Positions 11,375 through 19,733 of a DNA stretch of 64,000 nucleotides are shown one piece after another. The translations under genes were made by a program, and so were the position numbers. The notes below the pieces were generated by a model. The model made no database searches and was not told the origin of the DNA. It saw only the letters and a list, made by a program, of their open reading frames with translations. Source of the DNA: Tricholoma matsutake. Taxonomy: Eukaryota; Basidiomycota; Agaricomycetes; Agaricales; Tricholomataceae. Numbering within the stretch: position 1 is the first letter of the stretch; each line of letters begins with the position of its first letter. The DNA lies in the NCBI GenBank assembly GCA_026075535.2, contig AP026549.1, forward strand, positions 2,790,001 to 2,854,000, given 5' to 3'.

Positions 11375-12477
11375 TTGATGTGTGTTGAACTTTTATTTGG
11401 GAAAGCACGTGCATTCCAGTTATTCTGGTTAGTCCGGTTATTCCTGTTATTCCAGTTGTGATGAGTCCAGTCAGATTCCGGGGATTCCAGCTGTAAATTG
11501 GATCCTTATTCCAACCGGAATTGTGCTGCATAGGAAAAACTACATACAAAAAAAATTCCACCGGATTCCAGAAATTCCAGAAATTCCGGCTGGATGAACC
11601 AGAATCCAACCAGAATAGGTGGGGGAGTGTAAAGTACTTGGAATTTTGAGGAAGTTTAGCATAAAACACCAAACTTTGGACTGAATAAGACTAAACTGAA
11701 CTCTCAAATCACTGTGATTTGGGAGGAAGACAACGACTTTCTTGTTTTTCTTTGTATCTAGTACATCTTTTTATATAAAATAAAGAAAGTACCTAAAAAG
11801 GCTAGAGAACATGAGGCAAACATGTGGAAAACTCGAGGCAAAAGACAATAGAAGTATATCAGAACAATAAAGCAAGACTAGAAAGGGTGAATATAACACA
11901 TGATGAAGAAATAATAAGAAAGAATAGCTAAAAGCAGACTGTCCTTGTTATAAATTGCATAAAACATCAGAAACTGCTTCAAGCGGATTGTATGCATGCG
12001 CATGCGGTCAAAATGTGTTCGATATACTCGAGATAGTGTCTCATGTGTCCAGAATGCATCCGAAGATTGTTCGAATAGGAAATACTGTGTCCGAAGATGT
12101 GTTTTGAGGTTTGAGGTTTTTCAAAGATTTTCAAAGATTCTTCAGACTTCGTTCATGGCCCGAAATCGGTGCGATATTGTTCGACAATGGTAGGGAATAT
12201 GTCTGGCATGTGTGCGATGACCATTCAGATAGCGATATAGTGTCCAATGTCAATTTTTGATGTTCAATGATTTTCGAAGTCAGTCGAGGAAATATCGGGC
12301 TTGTTCGAAGGCTGATATCGCTGTGATATTGCTCGAAACTGGTTCGGAACTCATCGATGATGTTCCAAGTGTATATTCTGAGCTGTACAAAGGTCGGGGG
12401 AATTGTATTATGGCAGCCGCAGGCATACAAAGAATTTTGAGGTGTTGCAAAGAATTTTGAAGCATTTTCGTGACTTT

Positions 12478-13106
12478 CACAACAGGCAGGGCAAAACTTT
12501 CCCAGAGAGAAAATGTGGAGAAAATGTGGAGAAAATTACACCTTTTCATTTAGCAAACAAGTAGGGAAAAACTAGTGAAAATAGCCTATTTTCTGTTCAT
12601 TTTCTCTTCAATCTGCCTAAGGAAAAATATATCATTTTTGTGGAGAGAAAAAAAGGGAATCTGCAATGAAAAGAACTTGTTTCTTCTTGATTTCCCCCTA
12701 ATTTTTGCATAAGAAAAAAGAGTGATATTTCCTGCAAAAGCAAATCAGAAATCTTGAGTGAATATAACTTATTTCTTCCAAATTTTGACCTGGAAAACTG
12801 CATGTGAAAAAGTGTAATTTTCTCCTCATGTTTGCCAGATTTTCACCAGGAGAAAAAGAAACTCTTGCCTGCTTATGTCAACATTGGTGGCTGTGCTCTT
12901 GACCCAAACAGGCAGGAGTTTCTTTTTCTCTTTTTTCTCTCCACAAAAATGATATATTTTTCCTTAGGCAGATTGAACAGAAAATGAACAGAAAATAAGT
13001 CATTTTCACCAGTTTTTCTTTACTTGTTTGCTACATGAAAAAATGTAATTTTCTCCATGTTTTCACCATATTTTCTCTCAGGAAAAATGTTGTCCTGCCT
13101 GTTGTG
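12478..13106. mobile_element. foldback element with long inverted arms
   Basis: The outer ends are CACAACAGGCAGG at the left and the same on the minus strand at the right. Arms of roughly 150-200 bp pair, for example AAATATATCATTTTTGTGGA near 12626 with its complement near 12955. There are no coding frames. TTT flanks both ends and could be a 3-bp target duplication. Confidence 0.7.
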
Positions 13107-13198
13107 TTTGTAGAGCTTTGTAGAGCTTTGGAGGGGTTTGTATGGGTTCATAGAGCTTCAACAACGATTGTAGATGTGTTTTCCGAGCTTGAATGACA

Positions 13199-14046
13199 AG
13201 GTAGACCTATCAATGGGTCTCCTTGATCTAGGCCATTTAGCACCATAAAAAGTTCTGTCTGGTAGTCATCAAATGATAATGTTGTGTGTTGGTGTTCCAG
13301 GTGCCTCTTCATCCAATTTGTGTACTCTCTTGGTATCCCATGCTTTCTCATGTTGTGGATTAGCCTCTTGATGTCTACACTGGGGAAGGCACCTTTCACA
13401 TCCAGGAAAAGCATGGAGGCAACCTGTCCTTTGCACCATGCATCCTTCACCATTTTCATGAGTAAGTGTATGGAATCCATAGTAGTTCATCTGGGTCTGG
13501 CACCAAAATGGTTCACTGGTAGGATGTTGTATCTTTCGCACATGGTGATAATGTCGGTGGTTTGACAGCTGTTGAGGAGACAAGCCATGCCATCTGAGAG
13601 AATGATGGGTCTCCATGCATTTGGGGCTGTATAGTCTGGTTTGCCCAGTTTCTTGAGTATCAGGGTTTCCATGATCACCCAACTCTGTGGGTAATACTGT
13701 AGGGAGTTAGTGGCACAAAACAGTGGGCCAAGGAAAGGAACAATGTTTTCTCTTGTGTGAATTAGTACCAAGTTGGGCACAGTTCTGCTATGGCTTGCTT
13801 TGAATGGCTTCAGTTTCAGAATGGCTTGATGGATTTGCTCATTCATTATGTTCTGGAATGACCATCTTGGTGGTGGGTAGGTGAAGTTCTCTGGGGGCGG
13901 TGTTGGTGTGGGGTTAGCTGGTGAGAAGAATGTCTCATCGAAGATTTTCCCTTTCCTGTTGTTGTCCATCGCTTCTCCTATGTGTTTTGTCACTGGGTCC
14001 TTGATTTACAGCATCAGGATATGTGCTCTACCTGCATCAGTGCATT
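13199..14046 (-). pseudogene. LINE reverse transcriptase, N-terminal half
   Basis: Frames 13993-13487 and 13480-13148 give RT palm signatures: KKLGKPDYTAPNAWRPI, then NHFGARPR, then FLDVKGAFPSVDI (catalytic Asp of motif A), then LNGLDQGDPLIG. This matches fungal LINEs with a fused RNase H. The frame changes near ARPR and then runs into the LTR insertion after QGDPLIG. Confidence 0.85.
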
Positions 14047-14054
14047 CTATTATT

Positions 14055-14530
14055 AGATTGGTTTTCCCAAGATCACACACTTTGAATATGGCTCGTTCCT
14101 GATGTTCCTGATACTTTAGTACCATGGTCACCTCCTCCTTGATAGTTCCTCCATGATTGACTGTTCCATCAATATTGTACACCATTATAGGTTGCACCAG
14201 CTTGCATGTGCTAATACAATTTCCAGTAATTAAGGACTGATTAATGAATAATCCTGTAGCACCACTATCAAGCAATGCTTCCACATCAATTGCTGCATGT
14301 GTGTCCACTGTCTTCAATCCCACAGTCAAGGTGATTTTGGGTTCTATTTGCACAGAGCAAATAGAGAATTTAGGGGTTTTCGGACATAGTGCTTGGCAAC
14401 TTTCTTTGTCATGTGATTTGCAATAGTTGTACTCCTCCTCGATTTCCTTTTCTGATTTGCTCTGGGTTTCCTCAGATACTAATACATTGTAACAATTCTG
14501 GGTCACCAATGGGGAAACCTTCACTGGAAC
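14055..14530 (-). pseudogene. Gypsy A aspartic protease region
   Basis: The frame contains ALLDSGATGLFINQSL, the D-S/T-G active-site loop of retroviral-type proteases, then PIMVYNIDGTVNHGGTI and the strand before LGKTNLII. It is separated from gag by a hAT-type MITE and from RT by the LINE. Translation is open over this part, but the whole is non-functional because both sides are interrupted. Confidence 0.85.
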
Positions 14531-16021
14531 TAGTGTTTGAAGGTCTGGTTCAGTCTGGTTTTTTCCCAATTTGGGCTCAAACCGGAACTGGAACTGGTTC
14601 AATGACATTCCAAAACTATATACAACTAGACTGAACCGCACAAAACCAGTTCATTGCAGTCCAACTCAACCCGACTACTGGTTGTAGCCAGTTCAACCAC
14701 AACCAGTCATCTACTGACTGAGGTCGGTTAAAACTGAGTTTATGTAGATAAAAAAATACTATGCTAAACCTAAATAAAGCCCCTCATGGGCAGGGGCCTA
14801 TGAGTGAGCATGTAGGTAGCACAGTAAAAAAACAATATACCCCCTACCTCACAGGATGTGCAAGGGAAGGGGGGGTCAGTTAGCAAATGTATGAAATGAA
14901 TGAAAAATTGAAGTGGGAAGGGGTGTTGTCATCGTTCATCTGTCACCAGCATCCCTCATCTCCTAGCTGCTGCCCTGGTCACTGTCATTGCCACTGCCCT
15001 TGTCCTTGTCATTGAGCCATCACCGTCATCCTTGTCATTGCTGTTGTGTTGGCCCCATTGGTGATGTGGCATTGTCATGAATGCTCCTTATGAGCGCAGG
15101 GCAGAGGCAGCTGGGTGTTATTAAGACCTGTTACCACCCTGTAAGCAGATGCTTGCAGCAGTGGCATGGGGTGTTGGTTCAGGCCTCATTGCTACCAGTA
15201 AGTAAGAACCTGATAAAGAATGTAGGAAAGTTAGCAAAGTTAGTTAGTTGAAAAAGGAAGGAATGTTTGAACTAACCTGGGGCCCAAACAATGCCAGTCA
15301 TCATTTGGGCCCATTTCATTCGTTCATTCGGCTCTACTCATTGTTGGCCACTGTGCTGTTCCACCCTGTGAGCAGGGGCTTGCAGCAGTGGCATATGTGG
15401 GTGGACATGGGTGCTGTGTTGGTGCCATCTCATTGATACAACATAGTTAGAGCCTAAAAAAGAAAAGTTTAGTTTAGTTAGTTGAAAAAAGAATATAAAA
15501 AAACATTACCTGGGGCCCAAACAACAGCTGTCCTCATTTGGGCCTGTGCTTGGGAGCATTACCTGGTGGGGGGAACACAGGTGTTGACAGGGTGGTGGTG
15601 CTAGAAGGAGGCAGAGGAGGGGAGTGGTAGCGACTGTGGTTGTTGATGTTGACATAGCATGGGAGTGGTAAACACAAGTGGCACCACAGTTTTGTTTGGG
15701 TGTGCAAATGTGACCAAATGGTCCATGCGCACCCACAGGATATTTAAACACTCACTTTCTGAGTTCTTTTGTCCTCAGGCTCGTCCCATTTTCAATTTAT
15801 TTTAGTTTATAGTATAGTAGTGTAAATACCATGTGTATAACCAGTTACAACTGGTTTGAACCAACTTTTGTTGATTCCAAATAAATATACAAATTTATGA
15901 AACCACAACCGCTGCCATAAAAAAACTAGGGCAACTGCAACCGCAAAAGAACTGGACTGCAGTTCAGTCCGGTTCGGTTTCAGTTTTTTTCTGGTTCAAT
16001 GAACCAGACCTTCAAACACTA
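14531..16021. mobile_element. hAT-type nonautonomous element between gag and protease
   Basis: Terminal inverted repeat TAGTGTTTGAAGGTCTGGTT at the left and its complement at the right. The 8-bp target duplication is ACTGGAAC (14523-14530) versus ACTGGGAC (16022-16029), one mismatch. 8-bp duplications and TAG..CTA ends are features of the hAT superfamily. The interior is noncoding and carries two hairpins with GGGCCCAAAC-type arms (around 15290 and 15510), the same module as in the composite retroposons. No transposase is present. Confidence 0.8.
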
Positions 16022-17118
16022 ACTGGGACTCTTCCACAAAATTCTTCTGCCTGCCTTCCTCTGGTTTTACTTCCTCAATTGTAGCTTCCCTAATCTTTCT
16101 TTTCTGCCTACAATTCCTAGCAATGTGTCCTAACTGCCCACAGTTAAAACATTTAAGTGGGGCTCTTCTCCCCACTTGATCAACCTCCATTGCCTCTGCT
16201 GGTGCTGCTGACTCTGTAACTATAGGTGTCACTGCCATGGCCAGTGGATGTGCCCTCGGAGTTTGTGCCTGAGGCACCTTTCCTTTCTTGGACTTTCCTC
16301 CTGATGGCTTTCCAAATTTACTACTTCCATACATCAACTTTGATTCCGCCTGTTCCTGCCGATATTGCCGATCAAGGTGCATTGCCCAATTATACCACTT
16401 TTCCAACTTCTCTGGCATAGAAGGCAGTCAGTAGATAGACTTGAATAAAGAGGGATTTAATCCTGCTTTCAAAAATTCTACCAATGCCACTTCTCCCATA
16501 TCCATCTGCAAAGCTTCCACTTTGAACTGCAAAATAAATTCATCTGCCGTTAGGGAACCTTGGTGCATGGTTTTTAATTTGGCATTGGCTGTTGCCTTTG
16601 GATTAGGGTCCCCAAACTGTGCCTCCAATCTCTCCAGAAATTCCTTGAAGGTTGCAAATGGTTTATTTCCTGTGGCAATTTGATTAATAGCCTCATTTCT
16701 CCAGAACTGTGTTTTCCCCCCCTGAATGTATGAGAGAGAACATAACCCTATACTCGGCTGTATGAAACTCTGGCTTCCTCCCATGGATGTACAATACTAT
16801 AGAGCTGATAAAAGATTTTGTATTCTCCATGGTACTGTCAAAGATTTGTGGGGGTGCATACTTAGGTAAGCACACTTTTCCACTCCTGGATTTCTCCAGT
16901 GCCTGCACATCATCCTGTAACATCCACTCCACCATCTCCTCCATCTCATCATCTCTTTCTACTATCATCTCTGGCTGTACTTCCGCTGGTCTGGGCTGTG
17001 ATGCTGCCAACGCTGACACTAATTGCGACATTTGCACTGTAAGCACATCAATTTTCACCTCTAGTGCTGGTGTGGGAACAGGATTAGAGCCGGGATTAGA
17101 AGTTGAGGGTTCAGACAT
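16022..17118 (-). pseudogene. Gypsy A gag with CCHC zinc knuckle
   Basis: Starts MSEPSTSNPGSNPVP at 17118. It then has a capsid-like region (SRSGKVCLPKYAPPQIFD, later GGKTQFWRNEAINQIATG), a matrix-of-charge spacer, and a zinc knuckle CFNCGQLGHIARNC at about 16150-16110. A frameshift lies in a TC-rich stretch near 16740, and an in-frame TGA sits between SIY and LPSMPEKLEKWYNW near 16430. The 3' end meets the hAT-type MITE. The start is chosen as the first ATG after the leader; the last shared residues are EESQLVFEG. Confidence 0.85.
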
Positions 17119-17129
17119 AATTGTTAGAT

Positions 17130-17430
17130 CTGTGATGAATCACTTCTTCAACAACATGCATATCTGGAATGCAGTGATGGGCGAGTCTGAGGCAGAGCTA
17201 AAGGGGCATTCAGGTGAGGTGAATTCTGTCATCTTCTCTCCTGATGGAAGCCGTGGTGTGTCTGGATCATTTGACAACACTGTGCAGATCTGGAATGTGG
17301 CAACAGGTGAGTCTGAGGCAGAGCTGAAGGGACATTTGGGCATGGTGTATTCTGTTGTCTTCTCTCCTGATGGCAGCCATGTTGCATCTGGATCGAAGGA
17401 CAGCACTGTGCATATCTGGAATGTGGCACA
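17130..17430 (+). pseudogene. WD40-repeat fragment in the Gypsy A leader
   Basis: On the plus strand, opposite to Gypsy A, two WD40 blades can be read: ELKGHSGEVNSVIFSPDG then NTVQIWNVATGESE, and ELKGHLGMVYSVVFSPDG then STVHIWNV. This is the style of the C-terminal repeats of fungal NACHT/WD40 STAND proteins. There is no start, no nucleotide-binding domain and no other blades. It is a host gene fragment joined to an integrase fragment (next entry), in the 5' leader between the primer site and gag. Confidence 0.85.
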
Positions 17431-17512
17431 TGCTTTCTTCAATGCCGCCTCCGCTTCCTCTTGTACCTTTTGCATCTTAGATACAAAGTCTTCTACTGAC
17501 TGTACTTTGTGA
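17431..17512 (-). pseudogene. short integrase C-terminal fragment of the Gypsy A family
   Basis: The sequence from CATGCTTTCTTCAATGCC to ACTGTACTTTG is about 90 percent the same as 4198-4281, encoding VEDFVSKMQK-like and EAALKKA on the minus strand. It abuts the WD40 fragment directly. Confidence 0.8.
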
Positions 17513-17986
17513 CAGACTCAAAACTTGTTCTTTGAGACCTCTCCAAACGTCTACGGGTCACGTGATTCAGTAACTCACCAAACTCGGCAAAACCCATTTG
17601 TTCATCAATTGTTCGTTTGTTCATCAATTGTTCATCAAGCACCTAAATTTGGCACTTTGGATCAATAACCCTTCTAACAGTGCCTGATCTCGGGGATAAC
17701 ACTGAATTTGGCTTGTAACTAAAATAGTTGTCCAAATAGAGTGGTGTAAATTGTGACTAAACCAGATCCAATTGGTTGTCTGGTTGCAGCTGTCCTAATG
17801 ACGAGCGCTGCCTCTCGATCACTGGCAGTTGCAATGTAAGGCAAGACCTGGTGTTGGCTTATGAAAGAAAAGGTAGATTACATATATACAAGTACTTCTG
17901 GCTTGTGCCGAAAGGATGAGTAATCAGATGTGGCATGGTGAAACAATGACATATGCGCAAGTAAGAGAAGGCACACTGATATGGGA
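17513..17986 (-). other. Gypsy A leader, noncoding
   Basis: No gene seen. It contains three close copies of GTTCATCAATTG (about 17600-17635). Confidence 0.5.
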
Positions 17987-17997
17987 AGTTGTGTTCT
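17987..17997 (-). promoter_or_regulatory. primer-binding site of Gypsy A, self-priming type
   Basis: The minus strand reads AGAACACAACT five bases after the 5' LTR end. Its exact 11-nt complement AGTTGTGTTCT lies in the LTR at 18016-18026 (minus strand), about 35 nt after a TATATAAA box, near the expected transcript start. This is the Tf1-type arrangement, where the RNA 5' end primes its own reverse transcription. Confidence 0.7.
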
Positions 17998-18002
17998 TCT
18001 GT

Positions 18003-18241
18003 TGGAATACCTAAGAGAACACAACTGTGGTCCCCTAGGTGTATATTTAGGGTTTATATACTATGTTACATATATTGTACATTGTTGTTACCAATGCACT
18101 TGTACATGCGCATACATATTGATGCATGCAAAATAAAATTCTCATGCTATCAAAGTGTAGCGTCATTCAGCGTAATGTAGTGTAATTTGACATAATAAAA
18201 TAAAATAAAATATTATTAGGTAATGGGGCTGTTTCCTAACA
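18003..18241 (-). repeat. Gypsy A 5' LTR
   Basis: 239 bp, the same ends as 3379-3617. Differences are almost all transitions. It contains TATATAAAC and the self-primer sequence. Confidence 0.85.
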
Positions 18242-18287
18242 ATCATGGTCTAGAATTTTTTCTAGTCTCCCATAGTCAGACAACAAT

Positions 18288-18444
18288 TGTTAGGAAACAG
18301 TCCCATTAATTAATAAAATTTCATTTTATTTTATTATGCCGAATTACACTACACTTTGATAGCATGAGAATTTTATTTTGCACACATCAATATGTACAAG
18401 CATGTATGAGCACGTCGGTAACAACAATGTACAATATATGTAAC
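18288..18444 (+). repeat. truncated LTR of the Gypsy A family, inverted
   Basis: Starts TGTTAGGAAACAGTCCC and follows the LTR until ACAATATATGTAAC, then stops. With the LTR at 18003-18241 it forms a large inverted pair with a 46-bp spacer. Confidence 0.8.
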
Positions 18445-18939
18445 TGTTAAGAACTGATCCTGGAAGGTACGTCAGAATCCGATTGGACCCTGCAGGTGTT
18501 GATAGTGGAAGGTTGTCAGGTTGTTGCAGATTCTGTGGGAGGGGAAACAGAAAGGACTTGGCTTCAGCTTGTAAGAAGCTGCGCCCTTCACCTCATCTGG
18601 TGTCCTAATTTTAAGATGAAGGTTTGGAGGTAGAAGTGGGGAAGTGTGGGTAAATGCGGGGAGGAGTACGGAGGGACTTGGGTTAAGTTCAGATGAGATT
18701 AGAACTTCAGAGGAAGACTAGAGGTCAAGTCAAAGGGAGTTCAGACTCTTAGCGGACTGAGGTAGGAGTAGAAGGAGATTTAGATTGGCAGGTTTAAAGT
18801 CGAGTCTATGTCAATATACGAACTGAGGAATACAAGGCGAAACTAACTAAGCTTAAATACTGTAGTCTGGAATAAATGTGGAACAGGAATGAAGACTGTG
18901 GCAGTGTCTTGACTGCGTAGATAAATTACCTAGTGGGAG
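18445..18939. other. unassigned noncoding stretch
   Basis: It begins TGTTAAGAACTGATCC exactly where the LTR fragment breaks, so it could be the start of another LTR. I cannot find a matching second copy or an end. No coding frame is supported. Confidence 0.4.
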
Positions 18940-19445
18940 CCACACAGGAATCTGTAGTCAAATTTGCAATAGAGATGGCAGCCTTGGGAAGGCAGCCGTG
19001 GGTGCTGCACAAGGTGGCCTGGTGCACAGCAGTGTGGGCAGTGCAAGGCAGCCGGGAATGAAAGTGGGAGGAGTAGACAAATGTTGGGTTCGATGTGTGG
19101 GAAAGGGTCAGATGGATGCAGGTTCCGATCGGGCAAGGAACAGTTCTTGACAGATCTCATCCAAATACATTTCCGGGGAGTAGACACAAGTTCCTCGGTT
19201 TGATCAGCTGTGAGAATGCGTGGTCGGCCTTGCAGTGGATTCTAGGGAGGGACAACACTGCCATACACTGCTTGATTGTGTTTCCACTGATAAAGGCTCA
19301 CAATCGAGATGCCAAGAATGTCACAAACATCCTCCATGATGTAATCATGATCTAGTAGCCAAAGTGCTCTCACCTTGAGGTCTTCACTGATGTGGCGGAA
19401 GACCATTTCGTAGCTGGGCAAGCAGATGTGCTGCAGTGATTGCAA
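18940..19445 (-). pseudogene. Tc1/mariner-type (DDE_3) transposase fragment, N-terminal
   Basis: Reads RHISEDLKVRALWLLDHDY then DVCDILGISIVSLYQWK, a homeodomain-like helix-turn-helix. A TAG stop sits before NPLQGRPRILTADQTEEL, the usual linker to the second DNA-binding helix. Homology ends soon after STPRKCIWMRS. The DDE catalytic core is absent. This type of N-terminus is common in basidiomycete Tc1/mariner-like transposases (family knowledge). Confidence 0.65.
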
Positions 19446-19733
19446 GTTATCATATCAATGGTTATCAATCAGCTGAGGTAAGTGAATATATTGCTAATTT
19501 ATTATATTGGATCGCGAACAAAATAAATCATGCATTCTCAAGATTTTTGGAAACAGCTGTAAAAATTAAATGATTGAGCACCTAGAATCTCTTTGGAACA
19601 CAATTCTGCAATGACTTTAGGTTTTACATTTGAGAGAAATACTTATAGCAAACAGTAATTAGAGAGATGGTTGTTTGTCACAATTTGTCACTCCTCAACC
19701 ATGTGATGTGGTTGGATGTGAATGAGCCCTACC
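19446..19733. other. noncoding stretch
   Basis: No gene recognised. AT-rich flank of the neighbouring fragments. Confidence 0.4.

Larger units (their letters stand above)
9399..11639. mobile_element. composite noncoding retroposon 1 with inverted ends
   Basis: It is flanked by a 14-bp direct duplication GGAATTTTGAGGAA (9385-9398 and 11640-11653). The ends are inverted: TTTACCCTCCCCCACCTATT at the left, and the right reads the same on the minus strand with one change (TTTACACTCCCCCACC). About 300-390 bp inside each end lies a tRNA-like A/B box pair pointing outward. The core is noncoding: G-rich hairpin modules (10180-10380), a G-run (about 10443-10460) and three 150-bp tandem units with hairpins. 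It has the same design as 61545-63452. Confidence 0.7.
9014..13198 (-). mobile_element. old solo LTR-like relic inside the LINE, itself interrupted twice
   Basis: The minus strand starts TGTCATTCAAGC and ends CTGTTCTCAACA (TG..CA). Removing the composite retroposon and the foldback element leaves about 1.3 kb. It is related to 25212-26221: both share a block around CATCCTTCCTCT, GTTATACCATCCAA and TTTAGTAGGTTTTGTTTGG near the 3' end, and CTCATGTTCTC earlier. Many TTCGA/TCGAA words are typical of the family. Target duplication is not clear. Confidence 0.6.
6902..14046 (-). mobile_element. 5'-truncated LINE (non-LTR retrotransposon) inside Gypsy A
   Basis: It joins the Gypsy A frame precisely. 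At 14055 the protease frame reads up to LGKTNLII, and at 6893 it resumes with GCPWLWKHNPKIDW. The minus-strand 3' end is a run of (AAT)n at about 6894-6915, a typical LINE tail. A short target duplication AATAATAG is present at 14047-14054 and 6894-6901, although it merges with the tail. The endonuclease domain is absent, so the copy is 5'-truncated. It is split by an old LTR (9014-13198). Confidence 0.85.
3379..18241 (-). mobile_element. Gypsy A, a chromodomain Ty3/Gypsy retrotransposon with nested insertions
   Basis: Two 239-bp LTRs (3379-3617 and 18003-18241), both TG..CA when read on the minus strand, bound gag, protease, RT, RNase H, integrase and a chromodomain in normal order. The polypurine tract sits next to the 3' LTR. 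A primer site lies next to the 5' LTR. The LTRs differ at about 15 positions; 14 of these are transitions, so the element is old. Target duplications are not evident (GTAGG at the left, ATCAT at the right), which suggests recombination between copies. It is interrupted by a LINE (6902-14046) and a hAT-type MITE (14531-16021), and carries a WD40 fragment in its leader. Confidence 0.88.
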
